Source: Flavobacterium alvei (GTDB lineage Bacteria; Bacteroidota; Bacteroidia; Flavobacteriales; Flavobacteriaceae). Taken from it: a stretch of 64,000 nt of DNA. Of the stretch, positions 47,026-56,316 are shown piece by piece (position 1 is the stretch's first letter; every line of letters begins with the position of its first letter). Location of the stretch: assembly GCF_002920895.1 (NCBI RefSeq), contig NZ_PQVG01000005.1, positions 124,001 through 188,000 on the forward strand. The letters are read 5' to 3'. A program made the translations under genes and the position numbers. The notes under the pieces are model-generated. The model saw only the letters and a list, made by a program, of their open reading frames with translations. It was not told the DNA's origin and searched no databases.

Positions 47026-48396
47026 ATGTTACAAAGCAAAATTATATTGGGCAGCGAAGAATGGTGCTCCTTACCTGAATTAGGAATTCCTACCATCAAA
47101 GCACGCGTCGATTCTGGCGCAAAAACTTCGGCTTTGCACGCCATTAATATTGCTCCCTTCAAAAAAGAAAGCCAAAACTGGGTCAAATTTGATATTAATC
47201 CCATCCAAAACAATGTAAAAACGGTGATTCATTGCGAAGCTCCTTTGGTAGATAAAAGAATTGTAAAAAGCTCTAGTGGTTTTCGAGAAGAACGCTACGT
47301 CATTCAAACCAATTTAGAAATTGGTAATTCCAAATGGGTTATCGAAATGACTTTGACCAATCGAGATTCGATGGGTTTTCGTATGCTTCTGGGTCGTGAA
47401 GCGATGAGCGGCAGAGTGATGGTAGATCCCGAACAACAATATCTTTTAGGCGAACCTACAAGCGAAAGTTTGAAAGAAGTCTATAAAAATGCTAAAAAAG
47501 CCAGTACTGGCATTCGAATCGCACTTTTAGCCAGCAATCCCGAATTGTATAGCAACAAACGCATTATGGAAGCGGGCGAAATGAGAGGTCACGAAATGCA
47601 CTTTCTGAACATCAAGGAATGCTATATGAAACTGGATGCCAAAACTCCCGAAATCCATTATCGAGGCGGATTAATTTTGAATCAATTTGATGCTGTAATT
47701 CCAAGAATTCGACCAAGTATTACTTTTTATGGTTGTGCTTTGACTCGACAATTCGAAGCGATGAATGTTTTTTGTTTGAATTCATCGACTGCGATCACAC
47801 AATCTCGAGATAAATTATTTTCACTGCAATTGCTCTTGCAAAGCGGTATCGAAATACCCACAACGGGTTTTGCCCATTCGCCTTTAGACACCGACGATTT
47901 GATAAAAATGGTGGGAGGAACTCCTTTAATCGTCAAATTATTGGAAGGAACTCAAGGAAAAGGCGTCGTTCTTGCCGAAACCAAAAAAGCAGCAGAAAGC
48001 GTTATTAATGCGTTCAAGAGTTTAAATGCCAATATTTTGGTGCAAGAATTCATCAAAGAAGCCAACGGAAAAGACCTTCGATTATTCGTAATTGATGGCA
48101 AAGTTGTAGCCGCCATTCAACGAGAAGCTTTAGCAGGCGAATTCCGAGCTAATATTCATCTTGGCGGAACGGCATCAGTCATCAAACCCACTGCCGAAGA
48201 GAAAAAAATAGCCATTCGTGCTGCCAAAGCTATGGATTTGAAAGTCGCTGGCGTCGATATCATTCGTTCCTCTAAAGGGCCTTTGTTGCTGGAAGTGAAT
48301 TCCTCTCCGGGACTCGAAGGCATCGAAAGTGCTACCAACAAAGACATTGCAGGCGAGATGATTCTGGCAATTGAAAAGAATTTTAAACTAAATTAG
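47026..48396 (+). CDS. Fusion of RimK-associated aspartic-type (retropepsin-like) domain and RimK-type ATP-grasp ligase
   Basis: A 456-residue cytoplasmic protein. Residues ~1-145 are the domain found beside RimK ligases ([44 protein letters not shown]), with the D-S/T-G motif DSGAKTS of retropepsin-like folds. Residues ~160-456 are an ATP-grasp ligase: [36 protein letters not shown], and [14 protein letters not shown]. RimK adds glutamates to the C-terminus of ribosomal protein S6 or makes related peptides. The fusion suggests that addition and trimming are coupled. A DUF421 gene follows 65 bp later. Confidence 0.85.
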   Translation: MLQSKIILGSEEWCSLPELGIPTIKARVDSGAKTSALHAINIAPFKKESQNWVKFDINPIQNNVKTVIHCEAPLVDKRIVKSSSGFREERYVIQTNLEIGNSKWVIEMTLTNRDSMGFRMLLGREAMSGRVMVDPEQQYLLGEPTSESLKEVYKNAKKASTGIRIALLASNPELYSNKRIMEAGEMRGHEMHFLNIKECYMKLDAKTPEIHYRGGLILNQFDAVIPRIRPSITFYGCALTRQFEAMNVFCLNSSTAITQSRDKLFSLQLLLQSGIEIPTTGFAHSPLDTDDLIKMVGGTPLIVKLLEGTQGKGVVLAETKKAAESVINAFKSLNANILVQEFIKEANGKDLRLFVIDGKVVAAIQREALAGEFRANIHLGGTASVIKPTAEEKKIAIRAAKAMDLKVAGVDIIRSSKGPLLLEVNSSPGLEGIESATNKDIAGEMILAIEKNFKLN

Positions 48397-48461
48397 TGGT
48401 CAGTTGCAGTAGTCAGTTAGCCGAATTCAAGAAACTTGAAACCTTTTAAAGAAAAAAAACA

Positions 48462-48971
48462 ATGAATCCCTATTTAGACATCATCCTCCGTAGCGCTTCC
48501 GTATATTTATTTATGCTCATCGCTTTGCGGATTTTCGGCAAAAAGGAATTATCACAACTCAACACTGCCGATGTTATTTTGATATTGTTAATTAGTAACT
48601 CGGTTCAAAATGCGATGGTAGGAAGCGACACCAGTCTTCTGGGAGGTTTAGCTGCGGCAGCAGTACTTTTTATCATCAATTTTACTTTTAAAAGACTAAT
48701 GTTTAAGTTTCCCAAATTCAGTGATTTTATGCAAGACAAACCAGAAATCTTAATCCACGAAGGCAAATTAGATTTCAAGACTTTGAGCAAATTAAACATC
48801 ACTTCCGAAGAACTACAAGAAGCTATTCGCGAACACGGAGTCGAACATTTTTCGGATGTTAAGTTGGCAATGCTAGAAATTGATGGCAATATTAGCATCA
48901 TTTCTGGTCAAAAGAATCTACGTCAAACGCATTACAAAAGACTCAAACGAAGTAAAAAGACGATGGGTTGA
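48462..48971 (+). CDS. DUF421 (YetF-type) membrane protein
   Basis: A 169-residue protein. Membrane helices lie at ~8-25 (SASVYLFMLIALRIF) and ~35-75 (DVILILLISNSVQNAM, LLGGLAAAAVLFIINFTF). The cytoplasmic C-terminal domain has KPEILIHEGKLDFKTLSKLNITSEELQEAIREHGVEHFSDVKLAMLEIDGNISII, the DUF421 signature. The family's role is unclear, though related YetF proteins are linked to spore or envelope stress functions elsewhere. Co-oriented with the RimK fusion gene. Confidence 0.88.
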   Translation: MNPYLDIILRSASVYLFMLIALRIFGKKELSQLNTADVILILLISNSVQNAMVGSDTSLLGGLAAAAVLFIINFTFKRLMFKFPKFSDFMQDKPEILIHEGKLDFKTLSKLNITSEELQEAIREHGVEHFSDVKLAMLEIDGNISIISGQKNLRQTHYKRLKRSKKTMG

Positions 48972-49000
48972 TTTTTGAAAACAAATAGTGTCACTTTTTT

Positions 49001-49059
49001 TTTACCATATAAGTCGTTTGCTTTCAAAGCCTTAAGACTTATATGCCTTATATGGTAAA
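49001..49059. repeat. Palindromic repeat with four CTTATATG-type half-sites
   Basis: TTTACCATATAAG (49001-49013) is a perfect inverted repeat of CTTATATGGTAAA (49047-49059). An inner CATATAAGTC/GACTTATATG pair overlaps it. It fills the gap between the convergent DUF421 and P-ATPase genes. It has no T-run on the required side, so it is more likely an extragenic palindrome than a classical terminator. Confidence 0.6.
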
Positions 49060-51570
49060 TCAAATCTTAAAACTCCTCAATCTTAAAGAATTCAAGATTA
49101 CCGAAACCGAGCTAAAACTCATCGCAGCCGCAGCAATCATTGGAGAAAGCAACAACCCAAAAATAGGATACAACATTCCAGAAGCCACCGAAATCCCCAA
49201 TACATTGTAGATAAACGCAAAAAACAAATTCTGTTTGATGTTTTTCATTACTGCCTGACTTAGTTTTTTGGCTTTTACAATGCCTTGCAAATCGCCTTTT
49301 ACCAACGTGATTTTGGCACTTTCTATCGCCACATCGGTTCCTGTTCCCATTGCAATTCCGATGTTGGCTTGCGCCAATGCTGGAGCATCGTTGATTCCGT
49401 CGCCTGCCATTGCTACTATTTTTCCTTCGGCTTGCAGACGTTTGATTTCGTTGAGTTTGTCTTCGGGCAAACAATTGGCAATAAAACGAGTCAAATGCAA
49501 TTGTTCGGCAACTGATTTTGCCGTGTTTTCATTATCGCCCGTCAGCATAATGACTTCCACACCTTGACGAATCAATTCCTTAATGGCATCGGCGCTCGTA
49601 GTTTTTATTTTATCGGAAATGGACACAAAACCAACAGCAATTCCATCAAAGGAAACATAGGAAACGGTTTTGCCTAACTTTTGCTCGGCAATAATTTTGC
49701 TTTCTAAATCGTCAGAAACACTAGCGTTTACTTGTTCCATCAACTTTTTATTTCCTAAAACGATTTTTTTATTAGCAACCGTACCGATAACGCCTTTGCC
49801 AGAAATGGCTTCGAAATCTTTGACTTCCATCAACGAAATGTTTTTTGTTTTGGCATAATTCACAACGGCTTGCGCCAAAGGATGTTCGCTGTATTGGTTC
49901 AAGGAAGCGATGTTTTGCAACACATTATCTTCTTCATTATTCGAAGAAAATACTCTTTCTACCGATGGTTTTCCTTCTGTAATCGTTCCCGTTTTGTCGG
50001 TAATTAGGACGTTTACTTGGTTCATATTCTCCAAAGCTTCTGCATTTTTTATTAAAACTCCCGATTGAGCTCCTTTGCCTACTCCAACCATAACCGACAT
50101 AGGCGTTGCCAATCCCAAAGCACACGGACATGCGATAATCAAAACCGCAACTGCATTAATAAAACCGTAAACCATTGCAGGTTCAGGACCAAAATTTGTC
50201 CAAATAATGAACGTTAGTATGGCAATTCCCACCACAGTTGGCACAAAATATTTGGCAATACTATCTGCCAATTTTTGAATGGGTGCTCGCGAACGACTGG
50301 CATCATTGACCATTTGTACAATTTGCGAAAGTAAAGTTTCCGAACCTACTTTTTCGGCTAGCATCACGAAAGATTTGTTGCCGTTGATGGTTCCAGCCAT
50401 AACCGCATCTTCAATGGTTTTATCAACAGGAATGGGTTCTCCTGAAATCATTGATTCGTCAATAGTACTTTCGCCCTCAGTTATTTTTCCGTCAACGGGA
50501 ATTTTCTCTCCGGGTTTTACTCGCAATACATCTCCTTTTTTGATATCGTGAATGGAAATGACTTTGTCCTCTCCATTTTTAACCAAAGTAGCTTGGGTTG
50601 GAGCGAGTTTCAACAATTCTTTGATGGCTTTATTCGTTTGTCCGTGGGCTTTGGCTTCCATTAATTGTCCTAATAAAACCAAGGTTAATATCACGACTGT
50701 GGCTTCAAAATACAGCGAAACCGTGCCGTGATGTTTGAATTCTTCGGGGAAAAATTGGGGGAATAGCAATCCAGCTACGCTAAACAAAAAAGCAACTCCA
50801 GTTCCAATTCCGATGAGTGTAAACATATTGAGATTCCAAGTCAGGATGGATTTCCACGCTCGAACGAAGAACATCCAACCGGCATAAAAAACTACGGGAA
50901 GTGCCAAAATAAATTGTACCCAATTCCATTTTTGGGTTTCCATCAATTCCAATAACGGATTGTTGTGTAGCATTTCCAGCATCGAAATAATGAAAACGGG
51001 AATGGTGAAGATTAATGAGATTTTCATTTTGCGCCACAAATCAAGATAAGCCGAGTCTTCCTCCTCGGCTACTTGAATTGCGACCAAATCCATTCCGCAA
51101 ATAGAACAATTTCCGGGTTGATCTTGAACCATTTCGGGATGCATCGGGCAAGTATATTGTGTTTTGGCGGCCATTAATTCGGGAGCTTTGACCAAATCCA
51201 TTCCGCAAACAGGGCAACCTACTTGTTCGTCATAGACTTTGTCACCTTCGCAAAACATGGGGCAATAATATTTTCCAGAAGCACTTTGAGGCAAGTCAAC
51301 AGGCTTCATTTCGCTTGGAATGGGCGTGCTGTAAAGCGAATTTTCCTGAGAAGCATCGCTTTCGCTAATGATATAATTTCCTGCTGCGTAAATTGCTTTT
51401 TGAAGTTTGAAAATGGCAATTGATTTCTCCGAAACAATCGTTGCTACTGGCGGATCTAAAGTAACTGTGGCTTCCATTCCGTCTATTTCGTTCAAGGCTT
51501 TTTCGACTTTGGTACGGCATCCGTTGCAGGACATTCCAGTAATAGTATAGGTAGTTGTCATTTTTGACAT
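49060..51570 (-). CDS. Copper-type P1B ATPase with HMA and two heavy-metal-binding domains
   Basis: An 836-residue membrane pump. The N-terminus has an HMA domain (GMSCNGCRTKVEKAL; C15, C18), then two zinc-ribbon-like heavy-metal-binding segments (YYCPMFCEGDKVYDEQVGCPVCGMDL and YTCPMHPEMVQDQPGNCSICGMDL). About eight helices follow, with the CPC metal site in ACPCALGLATP. The phosphorylation motif is DKTGTITEGKPS, and GDGINDAPALAQA is near the end. It most likely exports Cu+ or Ag+. M4 (51561) is an alternative start. No copper chaperone or sensor gene is visible beside it. Confidence 0.92.
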   Translation of the reverse strand: MSKMTTTYTITGMSCNGCRTKVEKALNEIDGMEATVTLDPPVATIVSEKSIAIFKLQKAIYAAGNYIISESDASQENSLYSTPIPSEMKPVDLPQSASGKYYCPMFCEGDKVYDEQVGCPVCGMDLVKAPELMAAKTQYTCPMHPEMVQDQPGNCSICGMDLVAIQVAEEEDSAYLDLWRKMKISLIFTIPVFIISMLEMLHNNPLLELMETQKWNWVQFILALPVVFYAGWMFFVRAWKSILTWNLNMFTLIGIGTGVAFLFSVAGLLFPQFFPEEFKHHGTVSLYFEATVVILTLVLLGQLMEAKAHGQTNKAIKELLKLAPTQATLVKNGEDKVISIHDIKKGDVLRVKPGEKIPVDGKITEGESTIDESMISGEPIPVDKTIEDAVMAGTINGNKSFVMLAEKVGSETLLSQIVQMVNDASRSRAPIQKLADSIAKYFVPTVVGIAILTFIIWTNFGPEPAMVYGFINAVAVLIIACPCALGLATPMSVMVGVGKGAQSGVLIKNAEALENMNQVNVLITDKTGTITEGKPSVERVFSSNNEEDNVLQNIASLNQYSEHPLAQAVVNYAKTKNISLMEVKDFEAISGKGVIGTVANKKIVLGNKKLMEQVNASVSDDLESKIIAEQKLGKTVSYVSFDGIAVGFVSISDKIKTTSADAIKELIRQGVEVIMLTGDNENTAKSVAEQLHLTRFIANCLPEDKLNEIKRLQAEGKIVAMAGDGINDAPALAQANIGIAMGTGTDVAIESAKITLVKGDLQGIVKAKKLSQAVMKNIKQNLFFAFIYNVLGISVASGMLYPIFGLLLSPMIAAAAMSFSSVSVILNSLRLRSFKI

Positions 51571-52011
51571 TGAATTTTAGGTCATAAATTTAAGGAATTT
51601 TGTTGAAGGAAAACGGTAGGATTCTATTAACTTTTAAAAGTTTATGGGAGTTGAAGTTTTTGAATAAAATATAAGAAATTACAACGAATAAAAAAGGTAA
51701 TCATTGATTTGTAAGATAATAATAATAATAATAATAATTTATTTGAGATAAATTGTAAAGAGAATCAACTTAGATTATATGGAGCACTGTGAAAATTTGT
51801 TTCGCATATTTATGAGTTGGAGCGAAATGCGCATTTCGCCCAACTAGCGTAGCTGTTGCACAACCTCATTCAAAAACTATCCCGACGCTTCGGGATCAAA
51901 ATAAGTATAAAAATCAATAAATTATACTTTTACAAACCCGCTTCTTTGCCAAACCACAAACCGCTTGTCAGTAAAAATTCCTGTCATCAAACTGGAACAA
52001 CACCCCTTATC
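51571..52011. other. Gene-free gap: (AAT)n tract, empty cassette-like hairpin, IS1182-type end
   Basis: About 440 bp without a gene. It holds an AAT trinucleotide run near 51716-51738, the palindrome at 51816-51844, an IS1182-type left-end copy from 51845, and a small hairpin ATCCCGA/TCGGGAT at 51879-51896. It looks like a scar of past element movement. Confidence 0.6.
51816..51844. repeat. Empty cassette-like end palindrome
   Basis: GTTGGAGCGAAATG directly faces CGCATTTCGCCCAAC, with no gene between. It starts GTT, ends AAC and is followed by TAGCGTAGCTGTTGC, the IS1182-type left end that follows cassettes A and E. The only asymmetry is one A/C mismatch. Confidence 0.5.
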
Positions 52012-52824
52012 TTAAACCAAAAAATCAGACAACAATCGTTGTTTGAATCGGTCAATGGGTTTTAAATCGACATTGGTATCGCCATTGAAAACATCAAAAG
52101 GATCGTCCAGACCACTAATCAATAAATACAAATAGCAAAACAAAAACGTAATGGCCGAAGTGACCAAATAATCGGCTGAAGGCGACTTGAATTTGGTAAT
52201 CAACAAAAGCGACATTACAATAAACAAGATGCTTTGCAGCAAAGTGTAAGCAGGCTTGATGAAGTTGTTTCTTGAAATAGAATAGGCTCTGGTAAGCTGT
52301 TTTCGCATGGCGTTTGTGTTTTCTTGAATGCCTTTTATGGCTTCTTTGTCAACGCCTCTTTCGGCAAAATAATAGGCGATTTCGTTGGATTTTCGAATTA
52401 ATGGAAAAATAACATTTGACTCTTTTTCACTAGAATAAATCCAGGCAATGATTCCTTCTGTAATATCAACCATTTCTTGACGCAAAAAGGCGGTATTCAA
52501 TTCTTCCTTACACAGTTCAGTTGTTCCTGTCCTTGGTGCCTTAAAAGCTAAATAAATCCAGTCTTTGATAGCTTCTAGATTTGAAGCAACTTCGCCTGGA
52601 ATTTTTTCACTCTCTTTAAAATCGGTCATGGTTGCCGCTAAAAGCAATCCAAAAACGAAAAAAGCTCCGGTGAAAATAATAGTTATATCAGACAGTTCGA
52701 TCAAATCGTGAAAATCCTGTCCGTATAAAGAAAGGTTTTTGAAAACAAAATTTTTGATTCCCAAAATAGCAATGGCAGCTATAAGCGACTTTATAATTAT
52801 CGTTCGATTGGAGATAAAATTCAT
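52012..52824 (-). CDS. Membrane protein, bestrophin-like
   Basis: A 270-residue protein with four probable membrane helices: IIIKSLIAAIAILGIK (~9-25), ITIIFTGAFFVFGLLLAATM (~47-68), TLLQSILFIVMSLLLIT (~208-224) and LVTSAITFLFCYLYLLISGL (~234-255). A charged helical region sits between the second and third. The end SGLDDPFDVFNG resembles the conserved acidic DDPF stretch of bestrophin-like and DUF4239 proteins, some of which are anion channels. I cannot decide the family by eye and have no functional context from its neighbours. Confidence 0.55.
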   Translation of the reverse strand: MNFISNRTIIIKSLIAAIAILGIKNFVFKNLSLYGQDFHDLIELSDITIIFTGAFFVFGLLLAATMTDFKESEKIPGEVASNLEAIKDWIYLAFKAPRTGTTELCKEELNTAFLRQEMVDITEGIIAWIYSSEKESNVIFPLIRKSNEIAYYFAERGVDKEAIKGIQENTNAMRKQLTRAYSISRNNFIKPAYTLLQSILFIVMSLLLITKFKSPSADYLVTSAITFLFCYLYLLISGLDDPFDVFNGDTNVDLKPIDRFKQRLLSDFLV

Positions 52825-52960
52825 AAGGTGATTTTTTTCAGCAAAGTAAGAAAAAAAAGATATTAAGTTTTATAAATATTCAACGATACATTTAATCGAA
52901 TTAAATCTTTGTTTTTTAGTCTTTTATCTATTTTCTTTTATCTTTTCTCTATCTACTATT

Positions 52961-53809
52961 CTATTTTTCCAAACTCAAGTAGGCTTTTCCAATATTCGCA
53001 ATACAATCAGAAGCGATAAAAGACTGATACCCCGTTTCGGGCAAAGCAATATCGGCAGTCAATCCGTGGAGGTAAACGCCTAGAATTGCAGCATCAATTG
53101 GGTCATAGGATTGTGCTAACAAACTCGTAATCATTCCGGTTAGCACATCGCCAGTTCCTGCGGTAGCCAATGCGGCGTTTCCGGTAGTGTTTTCGTAAAT
53201 GGTATCTCCATCGATAATAAAAGTTGGAGCACCTTTCATTACCATAATAAGGTTATTCTGTTTTGAAAATGCAATGGTTTTCTCTATTTTATCAGCAATA
53301 GAATCCCATTGACCGATGAGACGTTCAAGTTCTTTTTGATGGGGAGTAAAAATCGTTTTCTCTGGCAAAAAAGTAAGCCATTGTTTGTTTTGAGACAAAA
53401 TATTCAAGCCATCGGCATCAATAACTAAAGGGACTTTATTGGTTTTGACAAATCGATGCAAGGCGGTATGCGTTTCGATATCCTGCCCCATTCCAGGTCC
53501 AATTCCGATAGCATTGGGCACAAAATCGAAAACAATTCGAGTAATATATTTTACGGAGACATCGTTCAAAACCATTACTTCGGGAACTGCAGTTTGGATA
53601 ATTTTGTAACCACATCTAGGCACAAAAACCGAAACCAAGCCACAACCTGTTTTCAAACAAGCTTTAGAAGCAAGACTTATGGCTCCAATCTTTCCATAGC
53701 TTCCGCCAATTAGCAATGCGTGACCTTGAATTCCTTTGTGAGTATTAGGATTTATAGGTTTGTATCTTTTTAGAATTTCGGATTTGTTAATTGGTAATAT
53801 TGGTCTCAT
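52961..53809 (-). CDS. nnrD: ADP-dependent (S)-NAD(P)H-hydrate dehydratase
   Basis: A 282-residue ribokinase-fold enzyme. Markers: [37 protein letters not shown] near the N-terminus, [33 protein letters not shown], and the nucleotide motif [18 protein letters not shown]. It repairs hydrated NADH and NADPH using ADP. In many bacteria it is fused to the epimerase NnrE. Here only the dehydratase half is present, so the epimerase must be encoded elsewhere. Confidence 0.92.
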   Translation of the reverse strand: MRPILPINKSEILKRYKPINPNTHKGIQGHALLIGGSYGKIGAISLASKACLKTGCGLVSVFVPRCGYKIIQTAVPEVMVLNDVSVKYITRIVFDFVPNAIGIGPGMGQDIETHTALHRFVKTNKVPLVIDADGLNILSQNKQWLTFLPEKTIFTPHQKELERLIGQWDSIADKIEKTIAFSKQNNLIMVMKGAPTFIIDGDTIYENTTGNAALATAGTGDVLTGMITSLLAQSYDPIDAAILGVYLHGLTADIALPETGYQSFIASDCIANIGKAYLSLEK

Positions 53810-54132
53810 TTAATCGATTTTGTTGGATAAAAATACAAAAATAAATAGATATGACTGCTAGCTAAACAAAGTAGTTTTAAAAAAGAACATTGACTCCCAA
53901 TTAATTAAAAAATTCCTAACAAACTGAAGTTTTCGTTCAATTAAAAGAAGTAAAATCTATGAATTGGTATTAATTATACTTTAAAATTCTATTTTTAAAC
54001 TTCGGAATTGAACCATTAAAAACCAATTTTAAAACATAAAACCACTATAAATAAAGGAATTCCTTTGAATTTTGAACAACCTTTACTATCTTTCGCATTC
54101 GAAAAAATAATGAACCCTTATACATTGAAAAA
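53810..54132. other. Gene-free gap between nnrD and DUF349 gene
   Basis: About 320 bp of AT-rich sequence between divergent genes. It presumably holds both promoters. I see no repeat, RNA gene or clear operator. Confidence 0.5.
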
Positions 54133-56175
54133 ATGTTAGAAGAAAAGAATGATAACCTGCTTGAAGCAGATGGAAATTTAGAAAACCATTCGATTGAAAC
54201 TCCTTTGGTAGAAGAAAATGCGGAAATCGTTTCTGAAACTATTGCAGAAGTGGAAAAGGAAACCGTTTTAACTCCAGAAGTTTCGGTTGAAGATACAATT
54301 GAAATGGCAAAGCCTATCGAAGAGGAATCGACTGAAGTAGCTGAAGCAAAAGCATCAGAAACAGAAACCATTATCGATGCTATTGCCGAAAATAATGCTG
54401 AAGAAAGCGAAGACGAAACCTTGAAAGAACGTCACGATATTCCAATGCTGGATTATGACGCTCTATCACTAGAATCACTTGTTGACGAATTGAAAAAATT
54501 GGTTACCAACGAAAAAGTGATGTCGGTAAAGGATCATGTCGAAGAAATAAAAAAATCATTCTTAGCCAAATACAACCATCTTTTAGAAGAGAAAAAAGAG
54601 GAATTTCTGGCTGAAAACCCAGATACTACTGAGGAGTTTGCCTATCATTCGCCTTTAAAATCACATTTTGACCAATATTATTCGTTGTTTAGAGACAATA
54701 AAAATGCCCATTTCAAAAGTTTGCAAACGAACTTGAAAACCAATTTAGAAAACAGATTGGCCATTGTCGAAGAATTGAAAGAACTCATCAATCCGCAGGA
54801 AAACATCAAAGATACCTTGAAACATTTTAATGATTTGAGAGAACGATGGAAGAATGCAGGATCCATTCCGAAAGATAAATACAACCACGTTTGGAACAAT
54901 TATCATTTTCATGTTGAAAATTTCTATGACTATTTGCATTTAGACAGAGAAGCGCGAGACCTTGATTTTAAACACAATTTAGAGCAAAAACAAAAAATTG
55001 TAGCACGTGTTGAAGAATTGGTTAATGAAGCAGACGTTAACAAAGCGTTCAGAGAATTACAGGATTTGCACAAAATTTGGAAAGAAGACATTGGTCCCGT
55101 TTCAAGAGAATTTCGTGATGAAATTTGGAATAAATTTAGCGACTTAACCAAGCAAATGCACGATAAACGTGAAGTTTTGTTTGAAAAAATGAGAGGAACT
55201 GAACTCGAAAACTTAGAAAAGAAAAAAGAAATTATTGCCAAAATTGAAGTTTTGGCTACCGAAAAAGTAAATGCTCACTCGCAATGGTTGCAGCAAATAG
55301 AAAAAGTAGAAGCTTTGAGAACTGCTTTTTTCTCGGCTGGAAAAGTTCCTGCAGAATTGAATGAGGAAACTTGGGCAACTTTTAAAACAGCTGTAAGAAA
55401 TTTTAATTCTTTCAAAAATTCTTTTTACAAAGACATCAAAAAAGATCAAAACAACAATTTAAACCGAAAAACAGCTCTTGTTGCTAAAGCTAAAGAACTT
55501 CAAGAAAGTACTGATTTTGCTACAACTACACCAATAATGAAACAAATTCAAGAAGAGTGGAAACAAATAGGTCACGTGCCTAGAAAATACTCTGATAAAA
55601 TTTGGATTGAGTTTAAAGACGCTTGCAATCATTATTTTGACAAACTAAAAGAGCAAAAAAACGAAGAAAACAGCGAAGAAATAGAAGCTTTTGACAAAAA
55701 GAAAGCCTATCTAGAAACCTTGAGAGAATTTCAGTTGACTGGTGTTCATAAAACCGATTTAGACGCCATAAAATTACATATCGAAACCTGGAAAGGATTC
55801 GGAAAAGTGCCTTTCACAAGAAGACACATTGAAGGGAAGTTCAATAAAGTTCTAGATGCTCTTTTTGAAAAATTGAGTTTGAGTAAAAAAGATTCTGAAA
55901 TGATGCGTTTCTCTAATAGAATGGATCAATTATCGGAAAGCAATGATACCCGAAAACTCGAAGGAGAGAAAATTTTCTTAATGCGCAAAATTGATGAAAT
56001 CAAGAATGAAATTTTTCAATTGGAGAATAACATTCAGTTTTTTACCAACACTCGAAATGCTAAAAAAGAAAATTCTATCGTATTAGAAGTTCGAAAAAAC
56101 ATCGAAAAACACAAAGAAGAAATGGAGATTTTGAAGGATAAACTGAGACAAGTTAGAAGTTTAAATCAATCTTAA
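54133..56175 (+). CDS. DUF349 repeat protein
   Basis: A 680-residue, highly charged, coiled-coil-rich protein. The N-terminal ~110 residues are acidic and low in complexity. Five DUF349-type repeats follow, each with a W...G.VP...W..F pattern: RERWKNAGSIPKDKYNHVW, HKIWKEDIGPVSREFRDEIW, FFSAGKVPAELNEETWATF, EEWKQIGHVPRKYSDKIW and ETWKGFGKVPFTRRHIEGKF. The C-terminal ~70 residues are a coiled coil. Its cellular role is not established to my knowledge. A terminator follows at 56198-56233. Confidence 0.88.
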   Translation: MLEEKNDNLLEADGNLENHSIETPLVEENAEIVSETIAEVEKETVLTPEVSVEDTIEMAKPIEEESTEVAEAKASETETIIDAIAENNAEESEDETLKERHDIPMLDYDALSLESLVDELKKLVTNEKVMSVKDHVEEIKKSFLAKYNHLLEEKKEEFLAENPDTTEEFAYHSPLKSHFDQYYSLFRDNKNAHFKSLQTNLKTNLENRLAIVEELKELINPQENIKDTLKHFNDLRERWKNAGSIPKDKYNHVWNNYHFHVENFYDYLHLDREARDLDFKHNLEQKQKIVARVEELVNEADVNKAFRELQDLHKIWKEDIGPVSREFRDEIWNKFSDLTKQMHDKREVLFEKMRGTELENLEKKKEIIAKIEVLATEKVNAHSQWLQQIEKVEALRTAFFSAGKVPAELNEETWATFKTAVRNFNSFKNSFYKDIKKDQNNNLNRKTALVAKAKELQESTDFATTTPIMKQIQEEWKQIGHVPRKYSDKIWIEFKDACNHYFDKLKEQKNEENSEEIEAFDKKKAYLETLREFQLTGVHKTDLDAIKLHIETWKGFGKVPFTRRHIEGKFNKVLDALFEKLSLSKKDSEMMRFSNRMDQLSESNDTRKLEGEKIFLMRKIDEIKNEIFQLENNIQFFTNTRNAKKENSIVLEVRKNIEKHKEEMEILKDKLRQVRSLNQS

Positions 56176-56197
56176 CACCTATTAATCGCATCCGAAA

Positions 56198-56233
56198 AAC
56201 CTCATTCTTTATCTTCTGAATGAGGTTTTTTTT
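56198..56233 (+). terminator. Intrinsic terminator after the DUF349 gene
   Basis: AACCTCATTC pairs with GAATGAGGTT around a 10-base loop, followed by a run of T. Confidence 0.8.
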
Positions 56234-56316
56234 GTACCCAAAATGAAATATGATAATTATCATTTTAATTTTAACAATTTCACATTAATTTTGGTTACTG
56301 AATAATACTATTTTCT

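Noticed and set aside
51716..51738. AAT repeat run as a phase-variation switch
   Set aside because: It is short, lies in a gene-free gap and is not inside a reading frame or a recognisable promoter.
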